A DNA stretch of 21,197 nt from positions 1-21,197 of the forward strand of contig CAZKCI010000089.1 in NCBI GenBank assembly GCA_964551475.1, read 5' to 3'. This stretch comes from CAZKCI01 sp964551475 (GTDB lineage: Bacteria > Auribacterota > Erginobacteria > Erginobacterales > CAZKCI01). Positions within the stretch are counted from its first letter, which is position 1. Each line of letters opens with the position of its first letter. The translations under genes were made by a program, and so were the position numbers. Positions 1-6,705 of the stretch are shown here, in pieces. The notes under the pieces are model-generated. The model ran no database searches. It was not told the origin of the DNA and worked only from the letters and a program-made list of their open reading frames with translations.

Positions 1-34
1 CCTGTTTACCAGACCCACTTCCTAACCCTAACCT
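1..34. repeat. Partial copy of dispersed palindromic repeat at window edge
   Basis: Positions 7-33 match 9340-9366 at 25 of 27 bases (both end in CTAACCCTAACC). The copy at 9241-9367 is one arm of a larger imperfect palindrome, so this is probably the end of a second copy cut by the window edge. It overlaps the stop codon (28-30) of the M50-like gene, and the last codons of that gene lie in or next to it. Confidence 0.55.
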
Positions 35-741
35 ATCACATCCTCCACCCGAGACCGGCACCAGTCGGCGCAGTCGCGGCAGAAGGTCGGCGCGTTGACG
101 CCCAGGAACCGGTAGGTCTCCCGGACCCCGGTCCAGAGATCGCCGAAGAAGGCGCCGTAGGTGACCGCGGGCGTGACGAAGATGACCAGGCAGGCCAGGG
201 AAAGCACGTTGGCGAAATAGATCAAGGGCAGGGAGAAGACCGCCCCGGTCGCCCCGATGTCGGGCTGGCCCTGGAAGAGGACATAGATGGTGAAGGTGAT
301 GTGAAACGCCCAGGTGAAACCGAGGAGGACGGCGAGAATCCGCATCCCCCCGGGAACGGGGACGAAAAAATCCACCAGGAGAAAGAGGGGGATGAGCAGG
401 ATGCTGTAGATGGGGAAAAAATAGGGCGCGAGGTAGATCAAGGCGTTGGCCTTGTCCGCCCGCACCCCGCCGCCGGAAGCGGAGACGCGGAAACGCTTGA
501 CCGTGCCGCCGCAGATCCAGACCCAGAGGGCATGGGTGAGCTCGTGGCCGAAGACATAGGTGCGGATCGGCTGCTGGAAGATCCCGAGCAGGACCAGGTA
601 GGCGAAGAGACCGGCGAAGAAGTAATACTCCGTCTTCAGGACGCTCAGAACGTCCCGGCTGAAGACGATCGTCACCGCCACGCAGGCGGGGAGGAGGAGA
701 AGACCGGCGAGAAACTTCAGGATGCGGACGAGGATTTCCAT
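28..741 (-). CDS. M50B-like integral membrane zinc metalloprotease
   Basis: Predicted polytopic membrane protein of about 237 aa (245 if a TTG at 763-765 is used). It has a HELTHAL motif (HExxH, about residues 66-70 from the ATG) next to a hydrophobic segment, and a later GQPDIGATG motif whose Asp is a plausible third zinc ligand. This arrangement fits the M50B-like group of intramembrane metallopeptidases. About five hydrophobic segments are visible. The C-terminus carries an odd CRDCADWC cluster. I prefer the ATG at 739-741 because the eight extra codons run into the AATGA-type repeat. Neither start has a clear Shine-Dalgarno sequence. The gene is the last of the co-oriented row, after the ftsZ homologue. 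Its substrate is unknown, and a role in division or envelope stress is only suggested by position. Confidence 0.75.
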   Translation of the reverse strand: MEILVRILKFLAGLLLLPACVAVTIVFSRDVLSVLKTEYYFFAGLFAYLVLLGIFQQPIRTYVFGHELTHALWVWICGGTVKRFRVSASGGGVRADKANALIYLAPYFFPIYSILLIPLFLLVDFFVPVPGGMRILAVLLGFTWAFHITFTIYVLFQGQPDIGATGAVFSLPLIYFANVLSLACLVIFVTPAVTYGAFFGDLWTGVRETYRFLGVNAPTFCRDCADWCRSRVEDVIG

Positions 742-754
742 GGAGAGATGACGA

Positions 755-836
755 TCATTTTTCAACTATCATTTTTCATTTATCATTTTCCATTGATCAT
801 TATGCAATGATCGTTGACCAATGATAAATGACCGTT
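755..836. repeat. AT-rich AATGATAAAT repeat and hairpin region
   Basis: The gap between the ftsZ homologue and the M50-like gene is AT-rich, in contrast to the GC-rich genes. It contains repeated ATCATTTTT/ATTTATCATTTT units. ATTTATCATT and AATGATAAAT form inverted arms around a centre near ATGC, giving an imperfect hairpin of about 50 nt. No promoter or T-tract terminator is convincing. The repeat reaches into the 5' end of the M50-like reading frame. Confidence 0.6.
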
Positions 837-844
837 GCTCTTAG

Positions 845-1987
845 CTATTCTATCTTCTCCCCCTTGCGTATGAACGTGGGTATGTCCAGATCCTCTCCCT
901 CCACCATGGTCGGCTCGGCTTCGGAAAAGCGGCCGCGGGTGGAGCGGTTGAAGTCCAGCTCGGTCTGCCGCGGAGGATGGATGCGGGCGTTCTTCACCAC
1001 CGGAAAAGCGCCGGGGGCGCGCTCTCCCTCGCCGGGGATCCCGCAGACCAGGAGGGAGACCCGGGTTCGTTCCCCCAACGCCGGCTCCTGGTGAAGGCTG
1101 AAGCCGATCATGGCCTCCTCGGCCAGCATCCCGGTGACCGCGGAGAGAGCCTGGCGCGCCCGGCCCAGGGGAAGGGCCGCCCCGGACTGGATCTGGATCA
1201 GGCAGCCGCGAACCGAGGCGAGCTCGTCCGCGCTCAGGAAGAGGGAGGAGAGCGCCCCTTTCATGACCCCCACGAGCTTGCCGGGATCGGACTCCTCATG
1301 CAGGCCGAGCATGGAATCTCCGGTGACGGAGACGATATTCTTCAATAGCGCGCAGTCCCCCCCGCCGGGCGTGGCGGGGGCGGTGAGAAACGAGATCAGG
1401 CATTCCGCGGCCGCGGTCAGGATCCGGTCGCAGTGCGCGAACCCCTCCTGGCAGGGCGAGTTGTCGTCGAGCCTTCCCACCAGGCGGTCGAGGGAAAAGG
1501 CGATCGGGAAGGCCCCGGCCGAAACGACGCCGGCGAGAGCCGCCCGGTGACAGGCCGTCTTGCGCTTCCCCTCGAAGGCGAAGGGGCGGGCGACCAGCGC
1601 CAGGGTGAAGATCCCCATCTCCTGGGCCAGGCGGCAGAGAGGCGGCATGACTCCCCCGCCGATCCCGCCGCTCAGGCCGGCCACCGCCAGCAGGACCTCG
1701 GTCCCGGCCAGGGCCTTCCGGATCGCCCCTTCCCCTTCCGCGAAGGCCTTGCCTCCCAGCGCCGGATCTCCGCCCGTCCCCCTCCCCTGGGTCATCTTCT
1801 TTCCGATGTGCAGCCGCTGGGCGGAGGCGGAGAGGACCAGGGACTGGAGATCGGAGTCGAGGGCGACGTTCTTCACCCGGCGCCGGATCTCCGGGCTGAT
1901 CCGGCTGATCGTCGCAATCCCCCAGTTCCCCACGCCCCAGAGGGCGATCTTCTCTCTGGTCGCGGGACTTTCAGTCGCTTCGTTCAT
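845..1987 (-). CDS. ftsZ: Divergent FtsZ homologue with degenerate GTP-binding and T7-loop motifs
   Basis: This 380-aa protein occupies the ftsZ slot after ftsA and aligns by eye along the whole FtsZ domain. The LTRGxGAGxxP element is present as MTQGRGTGGDP (65-75), PFxFEGxRR as PFAFEGKRK (135-143) and NDRLL as LDRLV (166-170). The nucleotide site is altered. The first glycine loop is GVGNWGIAT (18-26), and the tubulin signature GGGTGTG is SGGIGGG (106-112). The T7 loop NxDxxD is GGDCAL (209-214), keeping one Asp but losing the Asn and the second Asp. The C-terminal peptide is intact: EDLDIPTFIRKG, which in FtsZ proteins binds FtsA and other tethers. AAGGAG lies 8 nt before the ATG. The protein is probably a filament partner or decoy rather than a normal GTPase. 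Whether another FtsZ exists in the genome cannot be seen here. Confidence 0.85.
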   Translation of the reverse strand: MNEATESPATREKIALWGVGNWGIATISRISPEIRRRVKNVALDSDLQSLVLSASAQRLHIGKKMTQGRGTGGDPALGGKAFAEGEGAIRKALAGTEVLLAVAGLSGGIGGGVMPPLCRLAQEMGIFTLALVARPFAFEGKRKTACHRAALAGVVSAGAFPIAFSLDRLVGRLDDNSPCQEGFAHCDRILTAAAECLISFLTAPATPGGGDCALLKNIVSVTGDSMLGLHEESDPGKLVGVMKGALSSLFLSADELASVRGCLIQIQSGAALPLGRARQALSAVTGMLAEEAMIGFSLHQEPALGERTRVSLLVCGIPGEGERAPGAFPVVKNARIHPPRQTELDFNRSTRGRFSEAEPTMVEGEDLDIPTFIRKGEKIE

Positions 1988-2029
1988 CTCCTCTTCTCCT
2001 TATTTCCCTTCATTGATTGCGCCGGACCG

Positions 2030-2058
2030 CTTCGAGATCCGCGATCCGAGATTAGAAA
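2030..2058. repeat. Short GAGATCCGCGATCCGAGATT repeat after ftsA stop
   Basis: Immediately downstream of the ftsA stop codon (2052-2054) are overlapping units of the type GATCCGAGATT/GAGATCCGCG. They resemble the tandem at 5189-5231 and the palindrome at 6676-6705. The rest of the 64-nt ftsA-ftsZ gap holds only the AAGGAG ribosome binding site. Confidence 0.45.
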
Positions 2059-3284
2059 TATTTTCCCAGCCACTCCTTGACCCTCCACCAGGCGGGGCCG
2101 CCCGACTCCCGGGAGCGGGATGTCCCCTCTTCCCGGGCCTGAAAACCATAGACCACCAGACCGACCGGGGCGGCGAAAAGCGGGCTGTCGATGATCTCGG
2201 CCAACCCCGTGACGCCGCGGGGGCGGCCTACCCGCGCCGGCAATTCCAGAACCCGCTCGGCCAGGGGGACGACACCGGGCAGCAGGGCCCCGCCGCCGGT
2301 GAGAACCGCCCCCGAACCCAGCCCGCGGATGATTTCATTCCCCTCCTGGCCCCGGCGGAGGAGGGAGAATATTTCCTCCAGGCGCAGCTCGACGATCCGG
2401 GAGACACGGGCGCGCGGCAGAGAGAGGGGGGGGCGGCCGAGTCCGGAGGGGAGGGAGAGCGTCTCCTCTGCTGCCTCCGGAGCGCAGCCGGCCTTCTGCT
2501 TCAGCTCCTCCGCCTGCCCCTGGAGGATCTTCAGCCCGATGGAAAGATCGTTGGTGACGTGGTCGCCGCCCACGCCGAAGACGCTCAGGCTCTGGAGAAC
2601 CTCGTCCCGATAGCAGAGAGAGGTCGTGGTGCCCGCCCCCAGATCGATGAGCAGAACCCCCGATTTCTGCTCTTCCGCCCGGAGCGCCGCGAGGCTGACG
2701 GCGAGCGGCTCGGGGATGTAGTCCTCGATCGTCAACCCCGCCTGGTTGACGCTCTTCATCAGGTTCTGGACCGAGGCCAGACGAGCGGTGACGACCAGGA
2801 CGCGAGCCTCCAGGCGGGTCCCGTGGAGCCCCTCGGGGTTGGCCACCCGCTCGCCGTCGTCCACCGAGAAATCCTGGGGGATGACGTCGATCACATCCCG
2901 TTCGGCGGGGATGGCCACCATCCGCGCGGCGGAGAGCGCCCGCTCCATGTCCCGGGAGGAGATCCCGGCGTCGGGACGGGAAACCGGGATGACGGCGCGC
3001 CCGTGGTGGCTCATCAGGGAAGCCCCTCCCACGCCGAGGAAGACCGAGCGGATAGCACGGTTGCAAACCCTTTCGGCCGCCGCCACCGCCTGCTCCACCG
3101 AATTGGTCACCCCTTCCACGCTGGTGACCTCCCCTTTGCGGATTCCGACCGTGGAATGGCGTCCCACCCCGATCACCCGAACCCCGCCGCGTTCGTCTTT
3201 CTCCGCGACCAGGGCGCAGACCTGGGAGGTCCCGACGGCGAGGGCCGCCACCGTGGCGTTATCGCGATGAGCGGCGTTATTCAT
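2052..3284 (-). CDS. ftsA: Cell division protein FtsA (actin-like membrane anchor)
   Basis: FtsA links the FtsZ C-terminal peptide to the inner membrane and activates later divisome proteins. The 410-aa protein has the FtsA layout: an N-terminal phosphate-1 loop (LAVGTSQVCALV, 15-26), an SHS2/1C region (about 85-165), a second phosphate loop (IDLGAGTTTS, 213-222), an adenosine motif (VLTGGGALLPG, 327-337), and a C-terminal amphipathic helix, AWWRVKEWLGKYF, that would insert in the membrane. In the first loop the usual Asp/Glu (LDIGT or LEIGT) is Ala16, and in the second the usual GGGTxD is GAGTTT, so nucleotide handling may be changed. The ATG overlaps the ftsQ end by 8 nt and has no Shine-Dalgarno of its own, which suggests translational coupling. 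Confidence 0.95.
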   Translation of the reverse strand: MNNAAHRDNATVAALAVGTSQVCALVAEKDERGGVRVIGVGRHSTVGIRKGEVTSVEGVTNSVEQAVAAAERVCNRAIRSVFLGVGGASLMSHHGRAVIPVSRPDAGISSRDMERALSAARMVAIPAERDVIDVIPQDFSVDDGERVANPEGLHGTRLEARVLVVTARLASVQNLMKSVNQAGLTIEDYIPEPLAVSLAALRAEEQKSGVLLIDLGAGTTTSLCYRDEVLQSLSVFGVGGDHVTNDLSIGLKILQGQAEELKQKAGCAPEAAEETLSLPSGLGRPPLSLPRARVSRIVELRLEEIFSLLRRGQEGNEIIRGLGSGAVLTGGGALLPGVVPLAERVLELPARVGRPRGVTGLAEIIDSPLFAAPVGLVVYGFQAREEGTSRSRESGGPAWWRVKEWLGKYF

Positions 3285-4092
3285 TGTCGTAGGAGACCGG
3301 AACGTCGGGGTAGCGGAGGTCGACCGAGCGGGCCGCCGCGTTCCCGGAAAGGTGAGGCAGGACGACCTCCAGGCGCTCCAGCTGCGCCGAGAGGTCGGCC
3401 CGGGCCATCTTGACCTCCAGGTTCTGGGCGGTGCGCAGCACGATGGTCTCGGAATCGGTGGCGTCCATCTCGCTCACGTCCAGATAAGAGCTGATCCCCC
3501 GCTGGTCCATGGCCCTCAGGATCGCCAGCACGCTCTCCCCGTCGGAGGGGGGATAGATCAGGCCGTCCTTGATCTTCACTCCGGTGATCACCGGGAGGGA
3601 CCCGCCGGAGACCTCCTTGCGCTCGCGCAGGACCACACCCCGGTCGTCCACGGTGTAGTAGCGCCCGAACTTGACCCGGGCCCGGGGCTCGCGCTCGAAG
3701 ACCCGCACGCGGACGGTGTCCGGGAACAGCCTCTCCAGGGAGGCGTCCCGGATGTTCACCTCCTCGGTGAGACGGCCGCGGCCGGCCGCCAGGTCCATCC
3801 GGAAGATGTTCTCGCCGCACGAGACCTGCGCCATGGCCATGATCTCGGCCGCTGTGTAGGAGTGCTGGTTGACCACCTCGATCCGGGCCACCCGGAAATA
3901 GGGGGAATGGGTGAGAAACCACCAGCCGCCGCCCCCGATCAGGGCGAGCAGGACGGCGGGCGAGAGCAGGGGCAGAAGCCGGGAGGGGGCGGCGCGATCT
4001 GATCCGTTGCGGCGCTTTTTTTTGACGGACGCGTTCAGGGAATAATCGGCGCGGGAGCGCCGGAGCGCGGCGCGGATGGTCAGCCATTTCAT
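3277..4092 (-). CDS. ftsQ: Cell division protein FtsQ
   Basis: FtsQ is a bitopic divisome protein that bridges early proteins and FtsL/FtsB. The 271-aa sequence has a basic cytoplasmic tail (KKKRR at 24-28), one membrane segment at about 39-60, then a POTRA domain beginning FRVARIEVVNQHSYTAAEI and including LERLFPDTVRVRVFEREP, a typical FtsQ pattern. It ends with VDLRYPDVPVSY, the usual C-terminal strand. GAGAGGA lies about 8 nt before the ATG. The gene is followed by an overlapping ftsA. The 110-nt gap upstream contains a GC-rich palindrome but no clear promoter. Confidence 0.93.
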   Translation of the reverse strand: MKWLTIRAALRRSRADYSLNASVKKKRRNGSDRAAPSRLLPLLSPAVLLALIGGGGWWFLTHSPYFRVARIEVVNQHSYTAAEIMAMAQVSCGENIFRMDLAAGRGRLTEEVNIRDASLERLFPDTVRVRVFEREPRARVKFGRYYTVDDRGVVLRERKEVSGGSLPVITGVKIKDGLIYPPSDGESVLAILRAMDQRGISSYLDVSEMDATDSETIVLRTAQNLEVKMARADLSAQLERLEVVLPHLSGNAAARSVDLRYPDVPVSYDNE

Positions 4093-4168
4093 AATCGGGT
4101 CCTCTCTTTTCTCAAGGGATTGCTTGTTATTTGACGAGTCGTTTAATCGGCGAAATCCTCGTAATCCC

Positions 4169-4198
4169 CGCCCGCCGCAGCGTCAGCGGAGGCGGGCG
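4169..4198. repeat. GC-rich palindrome between ddl and ftsQ
   Basis: CGCCCGCC (4169-4176) pairs with GGCGGGCG (4191-4198) around a 14-nt centre. It starts just after the ddl stop codon. No T-tract follows on either strand, so it is unlikely to be an intrinsic terminator. It may be a REP-like element or an mRNA stabiliser. Confidence 0.5.
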
Positions 4199-4202
4199 CG
4201 GC

Positions 4203-5132
4203 TCATTTTTTATCCTTGGGCCGGGCCAAGGCCAGGGCCAGCAGCTTCAGACAGAGATCGGGAAAGCTGATCCCCGCCGCCGCCGCCGCCCGGGGGAAGA
4301 GGGACTGATCGGTGAATCCCGGGATGGTGTTCACCTCCAGCACGCTGGGGACGCCGTCCCTCCCCAGAATGATGTCGACGCGCGAGTAGGCGTAGCAGCC
4401 GAGCGCCCGGTGAGCCCTCTCGCCCGCCTCCTGGACCAGCCGGTAGCGTTCGGCGGGAAGGGGATCGAGGAGGCTGTAATCGGTCAGCCCCGGCGTGTAT
4501 TTCGCCTCGAAGCTGAAATGGCCTTCACGCGGAGCGATCCGGACCACGGGCAGGGCTTTCTCCTCGAGGACGGCGACGGTCAGCTCCTCGCCGGGAAGGA
4601 ATTTCTCGACCAGGATGTCCGCGTCATGCCGGCGGGCCTCCCGGCAGGCGCGGCGGTATTCCTCCGCGCCGTCGACAACGGAGAGGCCGATGGAGGAGCC
4701 TTCCGAGGAGGGCTTGACCACCACCGGTCCGGGGAATGGAGGATCGCCGATCTCCTCCCCGCCGCCGATCACCCGTCCGGGGGGCACGGCGATTCCGGCC
4801 GCGATGAAACGGCGGCGGGCAAGAATTTTGTTGAGGGCGAGCCGGCTCGCTTCCACGCCCGAGCCGGTGTAGGGGATCCCCCGTTCCTCGAGCAGGGCCT
4901 GGACCTGGCCGTCCTCGCCGAAGCGCCCGTGGAGGGCGATGAAGGCGATGCCCGGCCGCACCGCGGCGAGACCGGCGGCCACCTCTTCCCGCTCGCCGAT
5001 TTCCACCACGGTCATCCCCCGGGAGCGGAGGGCGGTGGAGACCGCCCGGCCGGTCTTGAGCGAGATCTTCCGCTCGGCCGAAGGTCCGCCCATGAGGACG
5101 GCCACGGTCAGATTTTTCAGTTCATCAAACAT
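4203..5132 (-). CDS. ddl: D-alanine--D-alanine ligase
   Basis: Makes D-Ala-D-Ala, the substrate of MurF, using ATP. The 309-aa protein shows the ATP-grasp ligase layout: MGGPSAERKIS near the N-terminus, HGRFGEDG, VVKPSSEGSSIGLS, EAKYTPGLTDY and EVNTIPGFTDQSLFP. The Lys-Tyr pair in EAKY matches the D-Ala-selective enzymes rather than D-lactate ligases. ERKIS differs slightly from the usual EREVS. No Shine-Dalgarno sequence is visible upstream of the ATG; instead a perfect hairpin (5144-5160) sits there. In many dcw clusters murB lies between murC and ddl, but here it is missing. Confidence 0.95.
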   Translation of the reverse strand: MFDELKNLTVAVLMGGPSAERKISLKTGRAVSTALRSRGMTVVEIGEREEVAAGLAAVRPGIAFIALHGRFGEDGQVQALLEERGIPYTGSGVEASRLALNKILARRRFIAAGIAVPPGRVIGGGEEIGDPPFPGPVVVKPSSEGSSIGLSVVDGAEEYRRACREARRHDADILVEKFLPGEELTVAVLEEKALPVVRIAPREGHFSFEAKYTPGLTDYSLLDPLPAERYRLVQEAGERAHRALGCYAYSRVDIILGRDGVPSVLEVNTIPGFTDQSLFPRAAAAAGISFPDLCLKLLALALARPKDKK

Positions 5133-5143
5133 ATGCGCTGGAG

Positions 5144-5160
5144 CCGGGACATTGTCCCGG
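5144..5160. repeat. Hairpin CCGGGACATTGTCCCGG upstream of ddl
   Basis: Perfect 8-bp inverted repeat with a minimal loop, ending 11 nt upstream of the ddl ATG, where a ribosome binding site would be expected. No Shine-Dalgarno sequence lies between it and the start. It could affect ddl translation or be a mobile short palindrome. Confidence 0.5.
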
Positions 5161-5188
5161 TTCGGATTATAGATTGCCGGCTATGGGT

Positions 5189-5231
5189 TTGAGATTTCAG
5201 ATTTCAGATTTGAGATCCGAGATCAGAGATG
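5189..5231. repeat. Degenerate tandem repeat AGATTTCAGATTTGAGATC
   Basis: Four or more units of about 8 nt (GAGATTTC, AGATTTC, AGATTTG, AGATCC, AGATCAG) follow the murC stop codon. The same word family occurs after ftsA (2030-2058), murG (6676-6705) and the zinc-ribbon gene (about 19880-19915). It is absent from the coding regions I read. Confidence 0.55.
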
Positions 5232-5237
5232 CGGGAT

Positions 5238-6662
5238 TCACTTTCTGAGATTTAGTTTCGGAAATTTCCGTTTGAGCCTTTCGGCGATCCGGGGGACCAG
5301 ATTCCCGATGTCCCCCGCCCCCATGACCACGATCGCGTCGCCGGGCTGCGCCGAGGAGACCGCCCTCTCCACGATCTCCTCCCGCCCGAGGAGAAGCGCG
5401 TCGCCGCGCCCCCGCTCGACGAGTTCCTTGAGGAGAAGAGCGGAGTCGATTCCCGGCCGCGGCTTCTCGAAGGCGGGATAGACCTCGGCCAGGATCAGGC
5501 GGTCGGCGGCGAGCAAAGCGGAGGCAAGAGAGGGGGCGAAGCGCTCCAGGCGGGTGTAACGGTGGGGCTGGAACACGCAGCAGAGGCGTCCCCCGACGGC
5601 CGGGCGCAGAGCCGAGAGCGCGGCGGCCACCTCCGCCGGGTGATGAGAGTAATCCTCCACCAGCAAAACCTCCCCCCGGGCCGCCGTCTCCAGCCGCCGT
5701 TTCACGCCGCGAAAACCGGCGAGGGCGGCGGCGGCGGACGAGAAGGGAACGCCGATCTCCAGGGCCAGGGCGAGAACGGCCAGGGCGTTCAGGACGTTAT
5801 GCCGCCCCCAGAGACCGAGGCTGATTTCCCCCAGATCGCCGCCGTCCTTTTCCGCCCGGAAGACGGATCCCGCGGGAGTGAAACGGATATCCTTCGCTCT
5901 CACCGACACCCCCTCCCCTTCGCCGTAGAGGATCGCTCGGCGGGCCGAGGGCAGAAGAGCGCGCAGACGGGCGTCGTCACCCCAGGCGATCACGCCCCCG
6001 GAAGGCGGAAGGCGGTCGAGGAAGGCGGAGAAGGAGGCGTAGAGCGATTCCCAGGAGGGATAGCGGTCGACATGGTCGAGATCGAGGTTGACGATCACCT
6101 CCCAGGTCGGGGAGAGGCGCCGGAAGGATCCGTCGCTTTCGTCCGCTTCCGCCACCAGCCATTCTCCGTCCGCCCAGGCGCCGTTGCCGGGAAGACCGAT
6201 CGGATCGCCGCCGATCGCATAGGATGGGCGGAGCCCCGCTTGGGAGAGAACCCAGGAGAGGAGCGCGCTGACGCTGGTCTTGCCGTGGCTCCCCGCCACC
6301 GCCACCGTCCGTTTGACGGCGGTCAGGGCGGCCAGAAGCTCGGAACGGTGAAGAACGGGAAGAGAGCGCGCGCGGGCGGCGGCGAGCTCGGGATTGTCCG
6401 GAGGCACCGCCGAGGAGTAGATCGCCCGGTCAGCCCCCCGGAGATGGCGCGGAGAGTGGCCGCGGGCGATGACCGCTCCCCGAGAGCGGAGACGGACGGA
6501 AGGGGGAGAGTCCCTGAGGTCGGATCCGGTCACCCGGAAACCCAGGTCGAGCGCGATCGCGGCCAGAGCGCTCATGCCCGCGCCGCCGATCCCGATGAAA
6601 TGAAGAGAGCGGACCGCAGGATCGTTAAACAGCTGTCGGGCGATGTCCTCTTTCGTTCCCAT
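5238..6662 (-). CDS. murC: UDP-N-acetylmuramate--L-alanine ligase MurC
   Basis: Adds L-Ala to UDP-MurNAc in the cytoplasm, the first step of stem peptide synthesis. The 474-aa protein has the N-terminal HFIGIGGAGMS UDP-binding loop (21-31), the Mur ligase ATP loop AGSHGKTS (123-130), EADESDGSF for metal/substrate binding, NLDLDHVDRY, and the C-terminal VFQPHRYTR motif followed by MGAGDIG. This combination is specific for MurC. Only 39 nt separate it from murG, and that gap is taken up largely by a palindromic repeat. There is no visible Shine-Dalgarno sequence before the ATG. Confidence 0.96.
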   Translation of the reverse strand: MGTKEDIARQLFNDPAVRSLHFIGIGGAGMSALAAIALDLGFRVTGSDLRDSPPSVRLRSRGAVIARGHSPRHLRGADRAIYSSAVPPDNPELAAARARSLPVLHRSELLAALTAVKRTVAVAGSHGKTSVSALLSWVLSQAGLRPSYAIGGDPIGLPGNGAWADGEWLVAEADESDGSFRRLSPTWEVIVNLDLDHVDRYPSWESLYASFSAFLDRLPPSGGVIAWGDDARLRALLPSARRAILYGEGEGVSVRAKDIRFTPAGSVFRAEKDGGDLGEISLGLWGRHNVLNALAVLALALEIGVPFSSAAAALAGFRGVKRRLETAARGEVLLVEDYSHHPAEVAAALSALRPAVGGRLCCVFQPHRYTRLERFAPSLASALLAADRLILAEVYPAFEKPRPGIDSALLLKELVERGRGDALLLGREEIVERAVSSAQPGDAIVVMGAGDIGNLVPRIAERLKRKFPKLNLRK

Positions 6663-6675
6663 GTCTATTCAGGCC

Positions 6676-6705
6676 ATAAATTCGAAATCCGAAATTCGGA
6701 TTTAT
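6676..6705. repeat. Palindromic ATTCGAAATCCGAAATTCGG repeat at murG stop
   Basis: AAATCCGA and TCGGATTT form a short hairpin that includes the murG stop codon region. The overlapping ATTCGAAATCCG units make a longer imperfect palindrome. This fills most of the murG-murC gap. Confidence 0.5.

Noticed and set aside
1560..3413. Long plus-strand frames opposite ftsA, ftsZ and other genes
   Set aside because: They lie antisense to clear homologues and have low-complexity composition typical of GC-rich shadows, with no recognisable domain.
4166..4202. GC-rich palindrome as a terminator of ddl
   Set aside because: No U-tract follows in the direction of transcription, so intrinsic termination is unlikely.
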